From NCBI GenBank assembly GCA_947488305.1, contig CANKZM010000001.1, positions 496,001 to 560,000 of the forward strand: a DNA stretch of 64,000 nucleotides, written 5' to 3'. The notes under the pieces are model-generated. The model ran no database searches. It was not told the DNA's origin and worked only from the letters and a program-made list of their open reading frames with translations. The translations under genes and the position numbers were made by a program. Each line of letters opens with the position of its first letter. The stretch's first letter is position 1. This document shows, one piece after another, positions 44,495-54,034 of this stretch. This DNA comes from an uncultured Roseobacter sp. Lineage in GTDB: Bacteria > Pseudomonadota > Alphaproteobacteria > Rhodobacterales > Rhodobacteraceae.

Positions 44495-45032
44495 GGCGGT
44501 CCTTGCATCCTTGGTATTGGCGGGTCCCGCCTTGGCCACAGGCATTGAGATCGAGGTCGCAGGCGAAGCCAATGGCACCATCATCATCGACCTGCTGGAA
44601 GATGTCGCACCCGCGCATGTGACGCGCATCACCGAGCTTGCCGAGAGCGGCGCCTATGACAATGTCGTCTTCCACCGCGTGATTGACGGCTTCATGGCGC
44701 AAACCGGGGATGTGGAACACGGCAAGATGGGCGGCGACATGCGCCGGGCGGGCACCGGCAGTTCTGACCAGCCCGACCTGCCAGCGGAATTCTCAGATGT
44801 GCCCTATGATCGCGGTGTGGTTGGAATGGCGCGCGCTCAAGACCCCAATAGCGCAAACAGCCAGTTCTTCATCATGTTCAGTGAGGGCTACTTTCTGAAC
44901 GGGCAATACACCGTCGTCGGGCGCGTGACCAGTGGTCTGGATGTCCTCGACGCGATCAAGCGGGGCGAAGGCGGCAATGGCGCTGTTATCGGGCAACCGG
45001 ATGTCATGCAGAAAGTTACCGTCATCGACTGA
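44487..45032 (+). CDS. ppiA: Exported peptidyl-prolyl isomerase (cyclophilin)
   Basis: The 181-residue protein begins with a signal peptide ([19 protein letters not shown]) and then a cyclophilin domain closely resembling the preceding gene product: [38 protein letters not shown]. It is therefore a periplasmic partner of the cytosolic copy, probably arising by tandem duplication. A terminator follows. Confidence 0.92.
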   Translation: MYKAVLASLVLAGPALATGIEIEVAGEANGTIIIDLLEDVAPAHVTRITELAESGAYDNVVFHRVIDGFMAQTGDVEHGKMGGDMRRAGTGSSDQPDLPAEFSDVPYDRGVVGMARAQDPNSANSQFFIMFSEGYFLNGQYTVVGRVTSGLDVLDAIKRGEGGNGAVIGQPDVMQKVTVID

Positions 45033-45053
45033 CAAACGTTACATGGTAAGGAC

Positions 45054-45082
45054 AAACGGCGGCTTGATGGCCGCCGTTTTTA
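45054..45082 (+). terminator. Rho-independent terminator after the cyclophilin pair
   Basis: ACGGCGGC / GCCGCCGT arms with a six-base loop and a T-run, 24 bp after the stop. Confidence 0.85.
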
Positions 45083-45138
45083 TTTGCGGCAAAGGCTTTC
45101 CGGGTGCAGGCTAGCGATCAGAGCCATGGGAGACCGGG

Positions 45139-46002
45139 ATGCAAAAGAAGTTTCTCTCCGTAAACGATCAGAAGATGGCCTATGTGGAAATGGGGCAGGG
45201 GCGCCCGATTGTCTTTTTGCACGGCAACCCCACATCCTCCTACCTCTGGCGTGATGTTATGCCTGAACTGGCTGCGTTGGGCCGTTGCATCGCACCAGAT
45301 CTCATTGGCATGGGTGACAGTGCGAAACTCCCGGGCGCGGACGCCGAAACCTATAGATTTTCCACACATGCAACGTATCTATCAGGGTTCATGTCCGGCA
45401 TGGGTCTGGATCAGGATGTGCTGCTGGTGGTGCATGACTGGGGCTCTGCCTTGGGATTTGATTGGGCCAACCGCAATCGAAAAGCTGTACGCGGCATCGC
45501 CTATATGGAAGGTATCGTGCGGCCATTGGCCGGGTGGGAGGAGTTTTCTCCCGCCGCGACGCCGATTTTTCAGGCCTTGAGGTCCCCGGCGGGCGAAGAC
45601 CTGATCCTGAACAAAAACATCTTCATTGAACGCATTTTACCTGGTTCTGTTTTGCGCACGTTGTCGGCAGAGGAAATGGATGAGTACCGCCGGCCTTACT
45701 TACAAAAGGAAGACCGGTTTCCGACGTTGACCTGGCCGCGATCCATCCCGATTGGGGGCGAACCGCCAGACGTCGTGCGCATCGTGCAGGATTATGCGGA
45801 CTGGCTGTCGACCAGTGCGGCGCCAAAACTCTTTGTCGATGCCGATCCGGGCGCGATCCTGATCGGCGCACAGCGTGAATTCTGTCGCAGCTGGCCAAAT
45901 CAGAAAGAGGTCAGGTTCAAGGGAAGCCATTTCATCCAGGAAGACTCCGGGATCGAGATCGGGCGCGCCATTTCAGCCTGGATGATTGCTCAGGACCTGT
46001 AG
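45139..46002 (+). CDS. Haloalkane dehalogenase-like alpha/beta hydrolase
   Basis: The 287-residue protein has the haloalkane dehalogenase pattern: HGNPTSSYLWR with the halide-binding Asn30, nucleophile Asp100 and Trp101 in VVHDWGSALGF, catalytic acid Glu124 in YMEGIVRP and base His264 in KGSHFIQEDS. This Asp-Glu-His set is that of the HLD-II (LinB/DhaA) group, which split carbon-halogen bonds hydrolytically. The natural substrate is unknown. GGGAGA lies 5 bp before the ATG. Single-gene unit convergent with the ion-channel homologue. Confidence 0.88.
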   Translation: MQKKFLSVNDQKMAYVEMGQGRPIVFLHGNPTSSYLWRDVMPELAALGRCIAPDLIGMGDSAKLPGADAETYRFSTHATYLSGFMSGMGLDQDVLLVVHDWGSALGFDWANRNRKAVRGIAYMEGIVRPLAGWEEFSPAATPIFQALRSPAGEDLILNKNIFIERILPGSVLRTLSAEEMDEYRRPYLQKEDRFPTLTWPRSIPIGGEPPDVVRIVQDYADWLSTSAAPKLFVDADPGAILIGAQREFCRSWPNQKEVRFKGSHFIQEDSGIEIGRAISAWMIAQDL

Positions 46003-46045
46003 CGATTCCGTCTGGGCTGCGGAGTTCCGACCTGATGGCAAACGC

Positions 46046-47089
46046 TCAGTTGAGATTAATGTAGAGGATCGCGCACAGCCCGAAAAACACCATGGGGAAA
46101 ACAAATCGGCTGATCAGATCAATTCGCATCGCCAAAGCATTCATGCCCTTGGTCGCCAGATGGCCAGTGATCAATGATTGCAACAAGGCGAGAAAAACAA
46201 AGATTGTCGCGGTGCCCACAAACCGGTCGAGCATTGTGAAGTAGCCCAGTTTTGGTAACAGACTTGTGGTTGCAAAAATGAAGGCGATCATGGTCAGCAC
46301 TGAGCTGGCAGAGAAGCCGAGTTGAGTTCCGAAGTCCTTGGGGTTTATCCAGAACACGCACCAGGACATCACGACAATCAACGCGATGGGCACCATGACT
46401 TTCCAGATATAATAGCTGACATGGCGCTTGGCCGAGATTTCGAGCAAGTAGCCCGAGTGAACCTGATCCGTGGAGTCGAAATGGTATTGAATGACGTCTG
46501 CTGTCACACCTTTGATTTGCCAGTCCGAAATATTGAGCTCGTCAGCAAGGCCTGTGAATTCTTGATCATTCACCAGCACGAGTTTCTCGGCGGTCCAATC
46601 CAACGGGTAAAGACGCAATGAGATCACCTGGTGATCGAATGGAAAGTCTTTGAGCTGTTGATAACCCGCAAATGTGCCGGAGACGCGCTGAAGGTAGGAC
46701 ACATGTCCATTTTCTTCCACGCTCGCCTCTTCCGGCCAGCGGTGAAACATGCGGCCCGAGTTTTTCATGATCAACTGCGGAAACCAGATGTCACGTATCG
46801 GGAGTTTGCAGCCCGCGAGCGATGCCAGTCTGGGGTCGTGCCATTGCATGCGCAAGGCCACATCCAGTGTGATGGTCTGATCCACGTCATTGATTTCGAG
46901 AAGGTCAACGACACGAGCGCCAAGTTTAACTTCGGTACGCTGTCCTTTGGGCCCAGGCCGGACATCAGTTCGATAATTTGGCGCCGCACACGGGTCTGAT
47001 GGTTCCGGAGTTTGCGCCATGACCGTTTCCGGCAAGGATGTAAGTGCCATCATCAAGAAGATGCCAACCAAAAGCACAAAACGCCGCAT
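46046..47089 (-). CDS. Pentameric ligand-gated ion channel homologue (Cys-loop receptor superfamily)
   Basis: From ATG 47089 the protein has 347 residues, beginning with a signal peptide (MRRFVLLVGIFLMMALTSLP). The extracellular ligand-binding domain (~25-215) shows LRMQWHDPRL, RDIWFPQLIMKNS and the loop DFPFDHQVISLRLYPLDW, equivalent to the Cys-loop without its cysteines, as in GLIC and ELIC. Four membrane helices follow: M1 HVSYYIWKVMVPIALIVVMS, M2 with QLGFSASSVLTMIAFIF, then LPKLGYFTMLDRFVG into M3, and M4 at the C-terminus. M2 keeps the 9' Leu and lacks the -2'/-1' Glu of cation-selective relatives. Upstream in-frame ATGs exist at 47128 and 47134. Ligand unknown. Confidence 0.88.
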   Translation of the reverse strand: MRRFVLLVGIFLMMALTSLPETVMAQTPEPSDPCAAPNYRTDVRPGPKGQRTEVKLGARVVDLLEINDVDQTITLDVALRMQWHDPRLASLAGCKLPIRDIWFPQLIMKNSGRMFHRWPEEASVEENGHVSYLQRVSGTFAGYQQLKDFPFDHQVISLRLYPLDWTAEKLVLVNDQEFTGLADELNISDWQIKGVTADVIQYHFDSTDQVHSGYLLEISAKRHVSYYIWKVMVPIALIVVMSWCVFWINPKDFGTQLGFSASSVLTMIAFIFATTSLLPKLGYFTMLDRFVGTATIFVFLALLQSLITGHLATKGMNALAMRIDLISRFVFPMVFFGLCAILYINLN

Positions 47090-47273
47090 AGCCCAATCCC
47101 GTCCACTACGTGGATATCCCCAGTCCATGGTCATTAGGCATATCTTTTCATGGAAAAGCAAATCCATCGGTCCGGAGGGTCGTTGTTTTGCAACGACCCA
47201 TAGCGAGACGCTCACACGAAAAAAAAGCGCCGCTGCATCGCGACGCTTTCCGTTAAGACCGCTCAGATCCGGA

Positions 47274-47771
47274 TCAGGAAGCCGGGTTCGGTTTCGAGGC
47301 TGGCGCCGTTTTTGCACCCGGGTTCAGCGGGTCGTCTTGCCGCTGGACAGAACCTTCGAAATGCGCGCCGCTTTCGATCGCGATGGTCTTGTGGATGATA
47401 TCCCCTTCGACCCGCGCGGTAGATGTCAGGCGGACTTTCAGGCCACGAACGCGGCCCACAATACGTCCGTTGACCACCACATCATCGGCAACAACTTCAC
47501 CCTTGATTGTGGCGCTCTCGCCAATGGTCAGAAGATGCGCGCGGATGTCGCCTTCGACGGTGCCTTCAACCTGAATGTCGCCGGTTGTCTTCATATTTCC
47601 CGTCACATGCAAATCAGCGGACAGGACAGAGGCCGGTGGTTTGGCTTTTGGGGCTGACGAGGCCTTGTAGTCGGTCTGCTTTGGTGCCGCCGGTGCGGAG
47701 GTCGCTGCCGCCGGTGCGTCGGTTTCTGCCGGTTTGCCGGCCGGTTCATTGATTTTGCTCTTAGAAAACAT
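47274..47771 (-). CDS. Bactofilin-family cytoskeletal protein
   Basis: The 165-residue protein has a disordered Ala/Pro/Lys-rich N-terminus, a beta-helical bactofilin core (~50-145: LHVTGNMKTTGDIQVEGTVEGDIRA, IGESATIKGEVVADDVVVNGRIVG, ARVEGDIIHKTIAIESGAHFEG) and a short Pro/Ala tail. Bactofilins polymerise without nucleotides on the inner membrane and recruit cell-wall enzymes. It overlaps the M23 peptidase gene upstream by 11 bp, a known functional pairing. Confidence 0.92.
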   Translation of the reverse strand: MFSKSKINEPAGKPAETDAPAAATSAPAAPKQTDYKASSAPKAKPPASVLSADLHVTGNMKTTGDIQVEGTVEGDIRAHLLTIGESATIKGEVVADDVVVNGRIVGRVRGLKVRLTSTARVEGDIIHKTIAIESGAHFEGSVQRQDDPLNPGAKTAPASKPNPAS

Positions 47772-49092
47772 CTTGTGCAGCCTTGATATAGGTCATTGGA
47801 TTTACAGCTTTGCCGCCGACGCGTACTTCGTAGTGAAGGTGCACGCCGGTCACGCGTCCAGATGCTCCCATATCACCAATATGATCCCCGCGCGAGACCT
47901 TTTGCCCAACTTTAACGCGTATTTTTGAAAGGTGCGCGTAGCGTGTTTCGATGCCGAAGTCGTGCTGGATCGTAACCATGCGTCCATAACCGGATTGCCA
48001 GCCTGCCTTGCTTACGACGCCATCAGCGGTTGCGAAAAGATCTGTCCCCACAGGGGCCGCGAAATCAACACCTTTGTGCATCCGACGACCGCCAGTTTTC
48101 GGGTCACGGCGGAAGCCGTAGCCGCTGGTGAACCGGAACGCGTTTTTTACCGGCATTGCGAAGGGCGCTTTTTCAGCCGCGATGCGATAGAGGTTCAACT
48201 CATCCAGTTTTCCCAACAGCCAGTTGGCGCGTTGCATGTCTTCGCTGATTTCCTCTCCCCGCGTAGAAAAGGAGATCGGCGTCAGTGGCCCACCTTGCCC
48301 GGAATACCCGCGACGCACCTGGTCCAGGATACGTTCTGTTGGCAGCCCTGCATTGCGAAACATCTTGTCGAGCGGTTCAACCGAGATGGCCATGGCCTCT
48401 TCAAGCTGACGGAAAATCTGATCGTTATTCTCTTTCATGAGGGCAATCTCAAGCGCCATCTCATCGGCGAGATCCAACGCTTCTTGTGCGTCCGCTACGA
48501 CCTTGTCCCGCTCCTCAGCAGTGCGGGCAAGCGCGGCGGCCAAGAAGTCGACGGGTACAGGATCATTGCCTTTGTCGAAAACATTCGGGGTATCCGTGCC
48601 CTCAGCGCTTTCCTTCAGTGCCGCAAGCTGTGTCTCGGCCTCTTCGCGATATTTCAGCGCCTGACGTAGTTTCGACTGCACCACTTCAATGCCGGTCTCC
48701 AGCTCAAACCGCTGCGTTTCGGATCTGAGCAATTCCGACTGCATCATTGAAATCTGGTCGAGTGCGGCGTTGAAGCGTTCTTGAGCAGCCAGCGCTTCCG
48801 CTGCACGGTCATCGCGTTGGCGAGCAAGGTCATTCAAACGTGCCTGATAGGTGGTCTGATCGCGCTTGGCCTGTTCCCGGAAGTTGCCCGCGCCAATACT
48901 GTCCATCAGTAGAATGGATGTGGCGATGATCGACCATGCGACGACGAGCGATCCACCGGCAAATGCAATAAGCTGCGTTTCAGGGCGCAGGCGGATAAAG
49001 CGGGTATCAGTATCTGACTTCAGAAAGACACGGCGTTCAGGAAAGACGCGTTCCAGAAAGCTGTGAATTTTGATTGCCAGCCGTGTCCGCAC
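47761..49092 (-). CDS. M23-family metallopeptidase with N-terminal TM and coiled coil
   Basis: I chose GTG 49092, which has AGAGG 7 bp before it and yields 443 residues; a longer TTG start at 49188 is possible. One membrane helix (LIAFAGGSLVVAWSIIATSIL) is followed by a long coiled coil (~75-250) and a C-terminal LytM/M23 endopeptidase domain with zinc motifs MHKGVDFAAPVG, YAHL and HLHYEV. It cleaves peptidoglycan cross-bridges in the periplasm. It overlaps the bactofilin gene, which probably positions it for shape control. Confidence 0.88.
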   Translation of the reverse strand: MRTRLAIKIHSFLERVFPERRVFLKSDTDTRFIRLRPETQLIAFAGGSLVVAWSIIATSILLMDSIGAGNFREQAKRDQTTYQARLNDLARQRDDRAAEALAAQERFNAALDQISMMQSELLRSETQRFELETGIEVVQSKLRQALKYREEAETQLAALKESAEGTDTPNVFDKGNDPVPVDFLAAALARTAEERDKVVADAQEALDLADEMALEIALMKENNDQIFRQLEEAMAISVEPLDKMFRNAGLPTERILDQVRRGYSGQGGPLTPISFSTRGEEISEDMQRANWLLGKLDELNLYRIAAEKAPFAMPVKNAFRFTSGYGFRRDPKTGGRRMHKGVDFAAPVGTDLFATADGVVSKAGWQSGYGRMVTIQHDFGIETRYAHLSKIRVKVGQKVSRGDHIGDMGASGRVTGVHLHYEVRVGGKAVNPMTYIKAAQDVF

Positions 49093-49270
49093 AGATTTGC
49101 CTCTACCCTGTTTCGTGGCCGTACGCGCCTGAAAGCGTTTGTGCGGCTTTGCGATGTCGTGATTAGACAGCCCAAACGCTTGGGGCAAGACCGTTTACCT
49201 TTTTGGCTGCCACCTGTGATTGAAAAGCCAAAAACTGGCAAGAATCTGCCGAATTTCGGGGGGTTATCGC

Positions 49271-50080
49271 CTAAGCCGTTTGAGACAGCGGCCAGTAGAA
49301 GTCGGGTGGAATGCCGGCTTCCGCGCGCTTTTCCTCATTGAACGGAGGCTTCAGAGCGCCATGGAAGTATTTTCTGACCAGCGCATGAAAGCGGATCTTT
49401 GGGTCCTCATTGTTGCGCCCACACAGGAAGTGAAACCATTTTGAACCGTAGGCGACGTGAGACACTTCCTCGCCATAGATGACCTCCAGAGCCTCGACGG
49501 CCTGACCCGCTTTTGCTCTGCGGAAAATCTCGATCATCCCAGGCGTCACATCAAGCCCACGTGCCTCCAGAACCATAGGCACGACCGCGAGGCGGCCCAT
49601 CAGATCATCGAACGTGTCTTCTGCAGCGCGCCACATGCCAGCGTGCGCGGGAAGGGCGCCATAGTGACTGCCCATCGCTTCAAGACAATCGCACATCAAA
49701 TTGAAATGTTTGGATTCTTCGTCGGCAGCTTTAACCCAGTCGTCGTAAAAACCCATGGGCATATCGACGTCCGAGAACCTCGCAATGATATCCCAATGCA
49801 GGTCCACCGCGTTCAACTCGATATGAGCGACCGCGTGCAGCAGAGCAATGCGTCCTGCCTCCGATCCGGTTTTGCGATGCGGCACTTCGCGTGGGCTGAG
49901 AAGTTCGGGGCGTGCGGGACGTGCGGGATGCAGCGGCGGATCTGCCTTTCCGATGTCAGGCTCATGCCCTTCTGCGCGGGCGGTTTGCCACATCTGTGCA
50001 AAGTTGCGCGACAAGGCGGTTTTCTCGCGGCCATCTGCGGTGCGCAGCACCTGATCGGCCATCTCAGCCAAAGGTTTCAC
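49271..50080 (-). CDS. DUF455 ferritin-like protein
   Basis: The GTG at 50080 overlaps the bcp stop (GTGA) and gives 269 residues; a longer ATG reading would sit fully inside bcp. The DUF455 ferritin-like fold shows helices with metal-ligand motifs HIELNAVDLHWD, DEESKHFNLM, VLEARGLDVTPGM and YGEEVSHVAYG. Function unknown; di-iron chemistry or a tRNA-modification-like (MiaE-type) role are suggested by the fold. Coupled to bcp, hinting at oxidative-stress context. Confidence 0.8.
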   Translation of the reverse strand: MKPLAEMADQVLRTADGREKTALSRNFAQMWQTARAEGHEPDIGKADPPLHPARPARPELLSPREVPHRKTGSEAGRIALLHAVAHIELNAVDLHWDIIARFSDVDMPMGFYDDWVKAADEESKHFNLMCDCLEAMGSHYGALPAHAGMWRAAEDTFDDLMGRLAVVPMVLEARGLDVTPGMIEIFRRAKAGQAVEALEVIYGEEVSHVAYGSKWFHFLCGRNNEDPKIRFHALVRKYFHGALKPPFNEEKRAEAGIPPDFYWPLSQTA

Positions 50081-50538
50081 AAGGCACGTACCGCTTCCAG
50101 CACCTCTTCCACATGGCCGGGCACTTTCACCTTCTCCCAAATACGCGCGATTGTGCCACCAGCGGCAATAAGGAATGTGCTGCGGACGATCCCCATGTAT
50201 TTCTTGCCGTACATCGCCTTTTCCTGCCAGACGCCATAGTCTTCGCAGGCCGAGCCGTGTTCGTCCGATAAGAGCGGCACGGTAAGCTCGCGTTTGGTCA
50301 CGAATTTCTCATGGCTTGACATACTGTCTTTGGAAATGCCGAAAACGGCGGCACCTGCAGCCTCGAAATCAGCGCGGAGTTCGGAGAAACCTTGCGCTTC
50401 CTTTGTGCATCCGCTCGTGTTGTCGCGCGGATAGAAAAACAACACGACAGGCCGGCCTTTGAAGTCAGAAAGAGAGACCTCGCCACCGTCGGTGCTGGGC
50501 AGGGTGAAAGCGGGGGCAGGCTGGGATATCTGTGGCAT
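50077..50538 (-). CDS. bcp: Peroxiredoxin, Bcp type
   Basis: The ATG at 50538 with AAGAGA 6 bp before gives 153 residues, the normal Bcp/PrxQ length. The peroxidatic cysteine is Cys44 in DNTSGCTKEA. The resolving cysteine often found five residues later is absent (Gln49), so it may work as a 1-Cys or a different 2-Cys type. It reduces peroxides with thioredoxin. Divergent from the AsmA-like gene. Confidence 0.92.
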   Translation of the reverse strand: MPQISQPAPAFTLPSTDGGEVSLSDFKGRPVVLFFYPRDNTSGCTKEAQGFSELRADFEAAGAAVFGISKDSMSSHEKFVTKRELTVPLLSDEHGSACEDYGVWQEKAMYGKKYMGIVRSTFLIAAGGTIARIWEKVKVPGHVEEVLEAVRAL

Positions 50539-50664
50539 AACATTCTCTTGGGTTTTCACAATTGCGCTCGGGTGACATAGTAGGGCATGCCAGTCCAGCG
50601 CCAAGGGGTGAACTGGTGTTTCGCTGTCAAGTGTCGCCCAGCAGCCTAAGAGAAAAGAGTCAAT

Positions 50665-53600
50665 TTGGATAACGACATTCCAGAGACACCTAGAAGGCAT
50701 TTCCGCAGGCGACGTAAGAAGACGCTGATCTGGACGGGCGTTATTTTTGCCCTTTTGATCAGCGGCTCGGTTGGAAGCGTCTTGTGGCTGCAGGGCCGCG
50801 AGATGTTGGCGCCGAGCTGGCTGCGCGACCGGATAGCAGAAGAAGTGACCCAGAGCCTGCCGGATTTCCAGATCGAATTTGGTGATGTCGTTCTGGTTAT
50901 GGACGAAGACTGGCGGCCACGGTTTTCGGTCCGCAACCTTCAGCTTCTGACACCTGAAGGAAACGAAATCATTTCAGTGACCGACGTTCGGGCGGGCTTC
51001 GTCGGGAGGGCTTTGCTAGATCGGAAGTTGGTCTTGCGATCCCTCGATGTCAGCGGCGTGTTGGTGACGATGCAACGAACGGAAGATGGTTCGTTTTCGC
51101 TGCGGGCCGGGGTAAGGGCCGGGGCGGTCAGGAGTCAGGCACCATCGATACTGCAATTGGTAAATGAGATGGACGAGTGGCTTTTGCTACCTGAACTGGC
51201 CGAATTGCAGCATGTCGATCTGCGCGGGGTCACGTTACAATACGACGATTTGCGGGCCGCGCGAAGCTGGACGGTCGACGGCGGCCGCATGAGGCTTGAT
51301 CGCTCGGGGGGTGACGTGCAGATCGCGTTAGATCTGGCGGTTCTGGGGGGCACGTCGGGGGTCGCCACGTTATCCGCGAGTTATGCCGGCATACTCGGCA
51401 TGCAGATGTCAGAATTTGGCATTACGATTGCAAACCTTGATGCGCGCGATATCGCCTCGCAAGGCGCTGCGTTTTCATGGCTGCGCGCGGTAGAAGCCCC
51501 GATTTCGGGGTCGCTCCGGGGCGGCACCGGGCAGGACGGGTCGCTCAACCCGCTGAATGCCACGCTCCAGATATCTGCGGGTGTTATCCAACCCACACCT
51601 GAAGCCCGCGCGATCCCCATCGAAGGGGCCTGGAGTTACTTCTCCTATCTGCCGAAGGAACAGCTTCTGCGGTTTGATGAGCTGCGCGTGGATAGTAAAT
51701 GGGGCAGCGGCCAGCTCGAAGGGCAAGCCTTGCTGGGAGCGGTAGCAAATGGCCAGCTGGAAGATCTGGTTGGCCAATTCCGGCTGACCAATCTGAAAAT
51801 AAACCCTGACAATCTTTATCCTGAACCAATAGAGATCGCATCGGCAGAGATGGATTTTCGCCTTTCGCTGGCACCTTTCGCAATGGACATCGGTCGTTTG
51901 CAGTTCAGCGATCAGGGGCAGGTCCTGAGTGCACAAGGGAGCGTGCTCGCCGGGAAGAGCGGTTGGAGCATTGCGATGGATGCGGAGATGGATGCCATTG
52001 CACCTGCGCGCTTGCTCGCACTTTGGCCGAAGCGCATGAAGCCCAAAACCAGGAACTGGATTTCCGAAAATGTAAGGGATGGTCAGATCGAGGATGCGAC
52101 AGCAGCCTTACGACTTGCTCAGGGAGAAAAACCAAACCTGTTTTTGGGTTTCGATTTCAATGATGCAGACTTCACTTTCACCAAGAAGATGCCACCTGTT
52201 GAGGGAGCCTCGGGACATGCGTCATTGGTCAAGGATCGGTTTGTCATCACCTTTGACAAAGGCGGCCTTACCGCACCAAAAGGCGGATATGTAGATGCTG
52301 CCGGCACGTCCTTTATTGTGCCGGATACTACGGTCAAACCCGATCCCCCTGGTATTGTCCGACTGACGGCCAGTGGGGGGGTGACTGCCGCCTTGTCTTT
52401 GTTGAACCAACCTCCCCTGGAGATGATGAATAAGGCAGGGCTTCCCGTTGATATCGCCTCTGGCACCCTTGCGGTTGAAGGCACATTGGCGCTGCCTTTG
52501 AAAAAGAAAATCCCGGTCCAAGAAGTAGATTTTGACGTGGCCGGTACGGTCTGGGACGTAACGAGTACCCGTTTAGTCAAGAACCGTGAAATCGCCGCGC
52601 AAGAGTTGTCGCTTTTGGCGTCAGACGAGGCGATCAAGATCGCGGGAGTTGGAACGCTGGACGCCATACCGCTTGATGTTGTCTGGCGTCAGGAGCTCGG
52701 GCGACCGGGGCAAAAGCTCCCAGGAAAAGTCACTGGCAACGTCAAAATCGATCAGGCAACTCTTGATGTCTTTAATATTGATCTGCCACCAGGGACCGTG
52801 AGCGGTGAAGGGCAAGGCAATTTAACGCTCGATCTGCTCAAAGGCACGCCCCCAAAGTTCGCATTGCAGTCGGATTTGGTTGGGTTGGGGCTTCGCGTAG
52901 CGCCCATTGGCTGGGCAAAAGCGGCGACTACCGAAGGGCTGCTTGACGTGGAGATGACTCTGGGCAAGGCACCCCGTGTCAACCGGTTGGTGATCGACGC
53001 GCCGGGGTTATATGCCGCCGGAAACATTGATCTCAACGACGACGAGAAACTGGATCGCGTGCGTCTGGAAGAATTGCGGGTCGGAAACTGGCTGAACGCA
53101 AGCGTAGACTTGAGGGGCCGAGGTGAAGGACGGCCCGTCGGGGTTGAGGTTCGGGGCGGTACCGCTGACTTAAGAAACGCAGACCTTCCGGAAAGTACGC
53201 AAGGTGCAGGTGAAAGCAGCCCGCTGGCCGTCAACCTCGATCGCCTGACGATCAGCGATACCATTGCCGTCACTGACTTGAAGGGCACTTTTTCCACCGG
53301 AGGTGGACTGGCCGGAACCTTCAACGGAGCCATCAATGGCACTGCGCCTGTAGTTGGACAGCTCAGTCCACGCGATGGGCGCAGCGCTATTCGGGTGACG
53401 TCCCAAGATGCGGGGCGATTATTGTCGGCGGCAGGTCTCATGAAAGATACCCGCGGCGGGCAGATGGCTTTGATGCTAGTGCCCGTCGGGTCTGGTGGGG
53501 CCTTCGATGGCACTTTGCGCGTGACCGACGCCCGTATCACCGAAGCCCCAACCATGGCGGCTTTGCTAAACTCGATCAGCGTGGTGGGTCTGATCAACGA

Positions 53601-54024
53601 ATTGAACGGGGATGGGATCTATTTCTCGGAAGTCACTGCTGATTTCCGACTCGCACCTTCCCGCATCACAATCCGCGAGGCGGCCGCCGTTGGGGCCTCC
53701 ATGGGGTTATCGATGGATGGGGTGTTCGAACCGGATACCGGTCGCCTTCAAATGCAGGGCGTGATCTCGCCCGTATACATGTTGAACTCTATTGGAAGTG
53801 TCCTGACGCGGCGGGGAGAAGGGCTCTTTGGCTTCAATTATTCCATCACTGGGACCGCCGCCAATCCGCAGGTGTTCGTCAACCCGTTGACCGCTTTGGC
53901 ACCGGGCATGCTGCGTAACTTGTTCCGGGGCGCTGAACCGGAGGTGCCGTTGGAAGACGGGGAGACTGCTCCTGAGCCGGTACCACGTCAGCGGCCGGTT
54001 GTGACGCGGGGAGATGACCGCTAA
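50665..54024 (+). CDS. Large AsmA/YhdP-like (DUF3971) envelope protein
   Basis: The 1119-residue protein starts at TTG 50665 behind AAGAGAAAAGAG. One N-terminal membrane helix ([23 protein letters not shown]) is followed by a very long beta-rich periplasmic region with repeated AsmA-type strands and a DUF3971/AsmA-C end ([63 protein letters not shown]). Such proteins (TamB/YhdP/AsmA) form hydrophobic grooves and carry phospholipids across the periplasm. Its stop lies 10 bp before the queA start. Confidence 0.82.
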   Translation: MDNDIPETPRRHFRRRRKKTLIWTGVIFALLISGSVGSVLWLQGREMLAPSWLRDRIAEEVTQSLPDFQIEFGDVVLVMDEDWRPRFSVRNLQLLTPEGNEIISVTDVRAGFVGRALLDRKLVLRSLDVSGVLVTMQRTEDGSFSLRAGVRAGAVRSQAPSILQLVNEMDEWLLLPELAELQHVDLRGVTLQYDDLRAARSWTVDGGRMRLDRSGGDVQIALDLAVLGGTSGVATLSASYAGILGMQMSEFGITIANLDARDIASQGAAFSWLRAVEAPISGSLRGGTGQDGSLNPLNATLQISAGVIQPTPEARAIPIEGAWSYFSYLPKEQLLRFDELRVDSKWGSGQLEGQALLGAVANGQLEDLVGQFRLTNLKINPDNLYPEPIEIASAEMDFRLSLAPFAMDIGRLQFSDQGQVLSAQGSVLAGKSGWSIAMDAEMDAIAPARLLALWPKRMKPKTRNWISENVRDGQIEDATAALRLAQGEKPNLFLGFDFNDADFTFTKKMPPVEGASGHASLVKDRFVITFDKGGLTAPKGGYVDAAGTSFIVPDTTVKPDPPGIVRLTASGGVTAALSLLNQPPLEMMNKAGLPVDIASGTLAVEGTLALPLKKKIPVQEVDFDVAGTVWDVTSTRLVKNREIAAQELSLLASDEAIKIAGVGTLDAIPLDVVWRQELGRPGQKLPGKVTGNVKIDQATLDVFNIDLPPGTVSGEGQGNLTLDLLKGTPPKFALQSDLVGLGLRVAPIGWAKAATTEGLLDVEMTLGKAPRVNRLVIDAPGLYAAGNIDLNDDEKLDRVRLEELRVGNWLNASVDLRGRGEGRPVGVEVRGGTADLRNADLPESTQGAGESSPLAVNLDRLTISDTIAVTDLKGTFSTGGGLAGTFNGAINGTAPVVGQLSPRDGRSAIRVTSQDAGRLLSAAGLMKDTRGGQMALMLVPVGSGGAFDGTLRVTDARITEAPTMAALLNSISVVGLINELNGDGIYFSEVTADFRLAPSRITIREAAAVGASMGLSMDGVFEPDTGRLQMQGVISPVYMLNSIGSVLTRRGEGLFGFNYSITGTAANPQVFVNPLTALAPGMLRNLFRGAEPEVPLEDGETAPEPVPRQRPVVTRGDDR

Positions 54025-54034
54025 AGAGCCGCGC

